Source: Chara braunii (taxonomy: Eukaryota > Streptophyta > Charophyceae > Charales > Characeae). From it: a stretch of 49,346 nt of DNA. The stretch's first letter is position 1. The number at the start of each line of letters is the position of its first letter. A program made the translations under genes and the position numbers. Positions 43,733 to 49,346 of this stretch are shown here, piece after piece. The stretch spans positions 79,969-129,314 of the forward strand of contig BFEA01000571.1 in assembly GCA_003427395.1 (NCBI GenBank). Reading direction: 5' to 3'. The notes under the pieces are model-generated. The model was given only the letters and a program-made list of their open reading frames with translations. It made no database searches and was not told the origin of the DNA.

Positions 43733-44273
43733 CGCTATGAGTGGGTGCACTTAGTTCTATTGTTTTGCCAAAGGATAACAGCTAGCTTTAGAATTTTAAT
43801 ACAAGGCAATTTCGAACGTAAGCTTCGTCAACTTCTATGCTCCACTACTATCCGTCGTATAGCTCCTAAGTCGATCCGACTCGAGCGTCGTACTTCTCAA
43901 CCTCTCAATCTTAATAAGTCTGCTCAGTCTACAAACTACAATCGTGGACGTACCCGGGGCTTCTGGCAAGGAGAAGCCATGGCAACAAGGCTATGTCGCG
44001 CCATCGAGGCTACGCTATGCATATTCCAAGCCTTGACGAAGCGCTATCACGTTGGTAGTCGCTTCGGCGAAGCTCACCGTTGTTACCGATGGGCGTACAC
44101 TAGGTCCGAGCGTCGTAGCGCCGGCAGTAGCGCACCGGGTCGTCCTCGGATAGTCGTCCGATGGTTGTTTTTTTGCTGTTATGCCTCACAGTGGCCTGTC
44201 TGTTTTTTTTTTTTTTTTTTTTTTTTTGGAAAGCTTGAAAATTTCATTGCAAAAATAACCACTGGGACGAGGC

Positions 44274-44447
44274 CGGGGGCGTGGTCCCACTAGCGAAGAG
44301 GATTGGATCGAATGCCTGAATCTGGAAGAGGTTATGAACATGTGCAGGAACTCGAGATTGAACTGCTCTTCTGCATCTCTGCATAAAAAACGTCGAGATT
44401 CAGGAGCTCGATCCTATCCTTCTTGCTAGTGGGACCTCGACCCCGGG
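44274..44447. mobile_element. foldback element, CCCACTAGC family
   Basis: The left end GGGGGCGTGGTCCCACTAGC and right end GCTAGTGGGACCTCGACCCC bracket a 174-bp near-palindrome with the same internal blocks as the 32.05-kb copy. It lies just upstream of the LINE 5' side. Confidence 0.75.
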
Positions 44448-44553
44448 ATCTCACAATTCAACCCGGACTAGTCCTGGCAGCCTCAGCCAGTTTTAGCTTA
44501 TCCGCACCTCTCTGGACCTTATCCCCTTCTCCTCATAATACATTCCAATCTTT

Positions 44554-44580
44554 ACTGGAAACCGGGTCCAGTGTCCCATT
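44554..44580 (+). repeat. dispersed motif, partial copy
   Basis: Only the right half is present: ACTGGAAACCGGGTCCAGTG then TCCCATT. Confidence 0.55.
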
Positions 44581-44648
44581 TCAAATAACAACCTTAGCTC
44601 TCCAAAATTAAATCCATGAAGCACAGGTAAAAAAATAGCCAATTACCC

Positions 44649-44798
44649 AAGAGCCTAGCTCAGTGGGTACACCCATGAACTGTTGAAATATAGACCTGTG
44701 TTCGATTCCAGATGATGGAAACTTGAAAATTGAAACCAACTACTAATAAATTGCTTGGGGTCGGTCAGTTCAATGATAATATCTCAAGACCGTCGCCC

Positions 44799-44841
<43 letters not shown>
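44649..44841 (+). mobile_element. complete tRNA-derived SINE with poly(A) tail
   Basis: The plus-strand head AGAGCCTAGCTCAGTGGGTA carries the A box, and GTGTTCGATTCCA at 44699-44710 the B box. A body of about 90 bp leads to a 39-nt poly(A) tail (44803-44841). Head, body and tail are all present, which suggests recent insertion. No clear target duplication was found beyond a short CAATT match. Confidence 0.65.
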
Positions 44842-44844
<3 letters not shown>

Positions 44845-45212
44845 AATTCCAGCTAAATTTCACAATCTTGCTCACCTGAACCCCTGCTATTGAGTACTGC
44901 AACCAAAACTGAAGCCAACCCCCCTGGTTTTTGTTTTTCCATTTTTCATTTTTTTTTTTCTTTTTTGTTTTGTCTTTCCTCTTCAGGTTTTACAATCTGT
45001 GTTTGAAATTAGAGGTCGAGAACCATGACCAGATCAGCGAACAACGGAATAGATCAGGGTGAAGCCCCACTGACTCACTGAGTCACTGAGCGAGTGTTTA
45101 GACATGGTGTCGAGTAAACACCCCTTTCTCCCATCCGATCATTATCTATCTCACGTGTAGCACTGTGGCGATGGTGACAAATACTCTAGACTTGAAAGGA
45201 AGACTAAACCTC

Positions 45213-45316
45213 CTGGGGCCAGATCCCACTGACGCTGATTCTTCATTTGTGGCCGGTGATCTTCGTAGTCCACTGTCAGAATTGAAAATTCGGGTAAGTG
45301 GGACTTGGCCCCTGGG
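45213..45316. mobile_element. degraded CCCACTAGC-family remnant
   Basis: The ends CTGGGGCCAGATCCCACTGA and GTAAGTGGGACTTGGCCCCT face each other, but the interior no longer resembles the other copies. Confidence 0.4.
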
Positions 45317-45487
45317 CCCGCTAGTGGGACTTGGTACTTGGTTGAAGACCATGAGGAGAAAGACGAACATCGATATCAATCGGGGTCGAAGACCTTGAGG
45401 AGGGTACTCCTTATTGTATTGTGAAATCACAGTTGATGTAAGCCTTGGGCATTGGGCCCGTTTGAAATAAAATTCCAAGGATTAAAG

Positions 45488-45825
45488 AAATTGAAAGAGG
45501 AGGCACTTATTTAAATCATCACTACCTTTCCCCGCTAGAAAATCAAGGCCCTGCCGGGGGCCAAGTCCCAGTAGCAGCGTTGAGATTCCTCAATGCACGA
45601 ATCTGGACGTGTTTGTGGAGATGTGCATAAATTCCCTTTGAGTGTCCCGAACCGCACCTCTCCACAAACACGTCCGGATTCGGGCGTGGAGGAGACTCAA
45701 CGCCGCTACTGGGACATGGCCGAGGGTACCGTACTACTCCTTATCCTATTGTGAAGTTGAAAGAGGAGGAACTTCTTTAAATCACCAGTGCCTTTCCCCG
45801 CTAGAAAGTCTAGTCCCTGCTGGGG
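45488..45825. repeat. large tandem duplication carrying a foldback element
   Basis: The leader GTTGAAAGAGGAGG followed by CCTTTCCCCGCTAGAAA occurs at 45488-45542 and 45752-45806, each followed by a foldback element. The offset of about 264 bp shows that the block was duplicated together with its element. Confidence 0.75.
45556..45721. mobile_element. foldback element, CCCACTAGC family
   Basis: The left end GGGGGCCAAGTCCCAGTAGC and right end GCTACTGGGACATGGCC enclose mirrored GAATCTGGACGTGTTTGTGG and CCACAAACACGTCCGGATTC blocks. It lies in the first unit of a tandem duplication of about 264 bp. Confidence 0.75.
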
Positions 45826-45835
45826 CCAAGTCCCT

Positions 45836-46125
45836 GCCGGGGCCAGGTCCCAGTAGCAGCGTTGAGATTCCTCAACGCCTGAATCTGGACGTGTTTGTGG
45901 AGATGTGCAGAAATTCCCTTTGTCCCGAACCGCACCTCTCCACAAACACGTCCAGATTCGGGCGTGGGGTTTCTGCATCCATAAGCACGTCCAGATTCGG
46001 GCCTGGGGTTTCTGCACATCTCCACAAATACGTCCAGATTCGGGCGTGGGGTTTCTGCACATCTCCACAAACACGTCCAGACTCAGGCGCGGAGGAATCT
46101 CAATGCTGCTAGTGGGACATGGCCG
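45836..46125. mobile_element. foldback element with fourfold internal repeat
   Basis: It has the same ends and left arm as 45556-45721. The right arm block CACAAACACGTCCAGATTCG plus GGCGTGGGGTTTCTG is repeated four times (45936-46090), making the element 290 bp and strongly asymmetric. Confidence 0.75.
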
Positions 46126-46454
46126 GGTAACAAGGAAGCCAAGCGGGATAGGGCCGCCGGTGATAAATTGAATTTGTGGCCCCATTCCATTTCGCGGGTT
46201 TTTTTTTTCCCGGCCTGCGGCCTGTATATTGGAAAGGTAATGGTGGTTTAAGTTGGCAATGTGCGTTTGTGGTTCCCAAGAAGAAGGCATCTACTCTGTG
46301 GTAGTGTGGGCTGGACTTCCCAAGAAGACTGCAAGTGCTCTGTGCTACACGCCATCTCTGAAGACCACGAGGAGATTAACAAGGTTAGCAAGACAAGATT
46401 AGCCAGTGCAGCTCCGCCCGCGGCCAAAAGGGTCAGGCGAAGTAATTCCATTCA

Positions 46455-46720
46455 GTAGATATGAGAGCTGAGAGTAGCTGACAATAGACAGTAGTTGAGA
46501 GTAGAGATTGCAGTACGGCGAGAGAAGAGTAGACGCAGCAGAGAGCACAGTGGAAGAGTCTTATTATACAGAGCACACTAGAATACAGAGAAATAGAGAG
46601 TAGAGAGTAGGATAGGTCAGAGTAGACAATTTTAAGTGTAGATGGTGTCGAGCAGAGGCTGCAGAGTAGAGTAGAGTTCACTGTAGAATATAGAGTACTA
46701 CAGGTTATACTGCACACAGA
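46455..46720. repeat. degenerate AGAGTAGAG-type purine repeat
   Basis: The stretch is dense in AGAGTAGA, GTAGAG and ACAGTAG words without a fixed period. It creates spurious Ser/Leu/Tyr-rich open frames on the minus strand. Confidence 0.6.
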
Positions 46721-47232
46721 AGTGTTGAGTTGAATTGGAACTCCAGAGCAGCATTGCATACAGAACAAGGTCGTGACCCGCTGAGGGTGGAGTAGACAGT
46801 AGCATAAGGTTAGACATGCCCACAGTGAGAAAATCAAGACGGATGATGACCCACCAAGAGAAAGACGGCCACTGGCGATTCGGGGGCTGAATTTTCCCAT
46901 TTGTCTCTGGGCGGCACAGGCCTGACCAATGACCACACAACTCACGAAATGCACAGAAGAAGAAAGATAGGGCAGTGAGGAGCTTCAACATCTACAAGCC
47001 AGTAGATTCAGGGATTAGGATGTTGACGAGGTTTAGCAGCCGAACGGCTCCTTGATTGACAACCAAAGTTATTCCAGATTCTGCCAATATGATAATAACA
47101 GTGGGAGGGTGGCCAATATGTTGGGCCTCCTTGTGGGCACACCACTACTGACCTTTGATTGGGCGGCATAGTTACTCCCCTTCCAGGCTCTAAAAGTACT
47201 AATGTGATTGTTATATTGAAACAACTGTAATA

Positions 47233-47287
47233 AGGGACGCTGGGCCCGCTTCTCAGCAGGTGCTGCTCCCCACCAATAGATGGAGCC
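47233..47287 (-). repeat. dispersed motif, inverted copy
   Basis: Minus strand: GGCTCCATCTATTGGTGGGG, AGCAGCACCTGCTGAGAAGC and GGGCCCAGCGTCCCTTA. It is close to copies 2 and 3. Confidence 0.7.
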
Positions 47288-47730
47288 ACCCCGGGAGAGC
47301 TTGAGGCGACTGCTCCTACCAGCTCCTCAAGCTGTCCCATGGGGCTGCTTTTTCCAAAAAAAGAAAAGAAAGAAAGATAGGGCAGTGCATCTTTGGACCT
47401 TGTAGCTGAATTTTTCCATTTTTCGTGAGTTGTGCAGAAGGGGCCACACCTGCGGTCGTAAATCTGGACAGAAGCATCCAGCTGGGGTCTTAAAGAACAG
47501 GGCAGACGTGTCCACGGAAGTAGACGGGGGACTTTTTAAGTTAGCTGCAGATGCAATCGGAGTCACATAGATGCAGGCTAGTCTGTAATAGAAGGAAGAT
47601 GAGCCCAGCAAACCGCTCCAGCTGAGTATGTCGTGACACCATGGCTCATACCCCAATGTGCGGGTTTTTTTTTTTGGTTGTTTTTGCCCCTTCAATATTA
47701 GAAAGGGAAGCAGCGGTGATGCATAACCAT

Positions 47731-47824
47731 TCAAAATTGACCCTGTCGAAAATGCAGTCAGATTTTAACCTTGTCAAAATGAAAATGACCCTGTGAAAAT
47801 TGACCCTGTCAAAATGAAAATGAC
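47731..47824. repeat. minisatellite of TTGACCCTGTCAAAATGAAA units
   Basis: Five to six imperfect units of about 16-24 bp, all variants of GACCCTGTCAAAATG. It disrupts or extends the minus-strand frame seen at 47.8-48.1 kb. Confidence 0.75.
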
Positions 47825-47825
47825 G

Positions 47826-48003
47826 TTCGTCATCTAGCTCACTTAGAAGGGATGCACTGTCAAGCAAATGATGATGGGACGTGTCATCCTCTGCAATCGG
47901 CAGCTGATTGATGAGCATATTATCCTCCCGTGGCGCATCATTGACCGGCTCGAATGGTTCCGGGGGCGACATTCGGCCGAACTGTGGAGGAAAACGCACC
48001 TGC
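47826..48003 (-). pseudogene. possible exon, acidic protein of unknown family
   Basis: After an acceptor-like CTGCTGCAG at 48004 the minus-strand frame reads FPPQFGRMSPPEPFEPVNDA and continues with an acidic segment containing SASLLSELDDE. It has no low-complexity bias until it runs into the minisatellite at 47824. It may belong with the fragment at 48.6-48.9 kb. No family is recognised. Confidence 0.3.
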
Positions 48004-48573
48004 AGCAGGTTGAAAGAGCATGAACCCGCAAAAAGGACAGGAGTTGGGTGTCTAGGAACAGTGGGAAGCAAGGCGAACTTGCAAAGCTGCATACTCAATC
48101 TGCAATTTTTTATGGTTCTTCTGCCACTACTACCAATAGTAACATCTCAGGCATAGTGGCATTGACAAGGCGTCTCGCATCCCCGTCCACAGCAGCCAGC
48201 AGAAACCTACCAAGTGTGAACCTCAACCTGTGAATGTTGGACAGTTATGTCATACGTAGTGACAACATATTGCTGGACGCAAGTGGCACTAATGATTAGT
48301 AATGAATTTTGTAAACTTTCTCTTCGGCGGTCTTCGCAGCCATCAACAGGCATACAACACCTTGACGGTAGACAAAGCTTGAGGCTCAGTGACAACTAAC
48401 TTCAGTGCCGCTTGAACCTCAACCCGGACCAAGCGATAAAGTAACGTCTCACCAACCCACTGTAACTAACGAACAACTGACCGCAAATCAGAACGGTCGA
48501 AGCCCTGCAGGCTGCAGCATAACATTGTTCGGCAACACGAACAACAGGTACACAATTCGTGCAAGATCACCCC

Positions 48574-48897
48574 TCATATCAAAGATAACAACAATCTTCT
48601 AATCAGAACATCAAGTCGAAGAACTTTCTGCTTCCGGCGCATCATGCTATCCCAAGCGACAAAGTCTGCGTGGACACTGAGGTGGATTATTTTATTTCTG
48701 AGGGGATCTATCTCTCGCTGCTTGAACAAAGTCATGTTGCTGTCAAAATCCTCATCAGCTCGAGCACCGCAGGCAGCAACACTTACCGCGGAAGACTTCT
48801 TCCTAGGGGCAAAGCGGAAAAGTGGCTTTGACGTTGCACTCACCTTCTTTGGGGACAGTTTGCCACGCAAGACCTGAACCACCTCCTCGTGGGACAT
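48574..48897 (-). pseudogene. eroded coding sequence or exon, unknown family
   Basis: From an ATG at 48897 the frame reads MSHEEVVQVLRGKLSPKKVS, then a basic Ser/Lys region and an amphipathic stretch with LFKQREIDPLRNKI. Upstream at about 48970-49010 a diverged copy of the last motif (IKQ-stop-EIDSL) occurs in the same strand; most differences between the two are at third codon positions, as for protein-coding sequence. I do not recognise the family. It could be an exon, a host-gene fragment or a transposon-encoded coiled coil. Confidence 0.35.
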
Positions 48898-49249
48898 CCT
48901 AACCTTTTGTAGCAAAATCTCAACTGCTAATCCTGTAGTCGCTGCCTATCAGCCAGCGGCCGCTGAAGCGAATCAATCTCTTACTGTTTGATGTACATGA
49001 GATGCAGCAGCTCGTCAAGGGACCAGCGCCGCGGGCCCGCGGCCGAGCCAGGCCCAGCCAGGGGTGCGCGCGGGGAAAACAGCGTGCGGGCGCAGCCTGC
49101 GCACGTCGGCCGTTATCACCCTGTAAAAAAAAATAAAAAAAATTGGGGGGTGGTTTTGGGTGTGTGACAAAAAAATAGAAAACTAAAAATATATATATAT
49201 ATTGATTGATTGATTGGTAGAGGAGGGGTCCTCCCTCCCCTCCCCCCGG

Positions 49250-49346
49250 CACACACACACACACACACACACAAAAACACACACACACACACACATCACA
49301 CACATCACACATACACAGGCACGTACACACACACACATGCACACAC
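49250..49346. repeat. (CA)n-rich microsatellite at window edge
   Basis: CA repeats with interruptions run to the end of the window, preceded by short (AT)n and (GATT)n runs at 49190-49215. Confidence 0.95.

Larger units (their letters stand above)
36693..43750 (-). mobile_element. decayed L1-type LINE, near full length
   Basis: Minus-strand order: ORF1 with zinc knuckle, then ORF2 with apurinic endonuclease, reverse transcriptase and zf-RVT domains, then about 645 bp of 3' UTR ending in a poly(A) tail (T run on the plus strand at 36694-36712). This is the plant L1 architecture. The 5' limit is uncertain and could reach about 44.2 kb; no target-site duplication was identified. At least ten stops or frameshifts across the two ORFs make it non-autonomous now. 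The last part of ORF2 and the start of the 3' UTR carry a 72-bp tandem duplication. Confidence 0.88.
46126..47640. other. intergenic, no gene seen
   Basis: Contents: the purine repeat at 46455-46720, the inverted dispersed motif at 47233-47287, and two related segments (46880-46980 and 47360-47450) sharing AAGAAAGATAGGGCAGTG and GCTGAATTTT-CCATTT words, in different order. Confidence 0.5.

Overview
This is a eukaryotic nuclear window with long intergenic space, spliced exons, homopolymer and microsatellite tracts, tRNA-derived SINEs, U6 snRNA pseudogenes, a decayed L1-type LINE and one assembly gap of 120 Ns at 35714-35833. A plant-lineage (streptophyte) genome fits best. The evidence is an 11S-globulin/legumin-like bicupin gene, a small LysM protein and a plant-style L1 whose ORF1 carries a zinc knuckle. 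A repeat-rich charophyte alga such as Chara is my guess from overall character. No database search was possible.

Layout. 1-20 kb: no convincing protein gene. This part holds SINEs (about 5.5-5.8, 7.2-7.6 and 14.8-15.0 kb), a U6 pseudogene (5.07 kb), a hAT-like non-autonomous element (8.39-8.83 kb), an interleaved inverted-repeat structure (10.06-10.27 kb) and several tandem duplications. 20.06-30.25 kb, minus strand: a six-exon gene for a secreted 11S-globulin-like bicupin (about 496 aa). All five introns have GT..AG boundaries and compatible phases. The introns contain MITEs, a 623-bp foldback element, a U6 pseudogene and many local duplications, three of which copy pieces of neighbouring exons. 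30.3-32.9 kb: upstream space with a U6 pseudogene, a SINE, a short minisatellite and two foldback elements. 32.96-33.38 kb, plus strand: an intact single-exon gene for a 140-aa protein with two LysM domains and no signal peptide. 33.4-36.6 kb: purine-rich and tandem repeats, then a second copy of the large foldback element with the N gap at its centre.

36.7-43.75 kb, minus strand: a decayed L1-like LINE with poly(A) tail, zinc-finger tail, reverse transcriptase, endonuclease and a long ORF1, broken by several stops and frameshifts. 44-46.2 kb: a complete SINE with poly(A) tail and a cluster of foldback elements ending in a CCCACTAGC-type motif; members also occur at 19.2 and 32 kb. 47.6-49.0 kb, minus strand: fragments that look like eroded or exonic coding sequence of no recognised family.

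The two real host genes lie head to head (starts 30246 minus and 32958 plus, 2.7 kb apart). I see no evidence that they act together. The most unusual features are the combination of an unprocessed-type 11S globulin with exon-edge duplications in its introns, and the several families of foldback DNA that dominate the accessory sequence.
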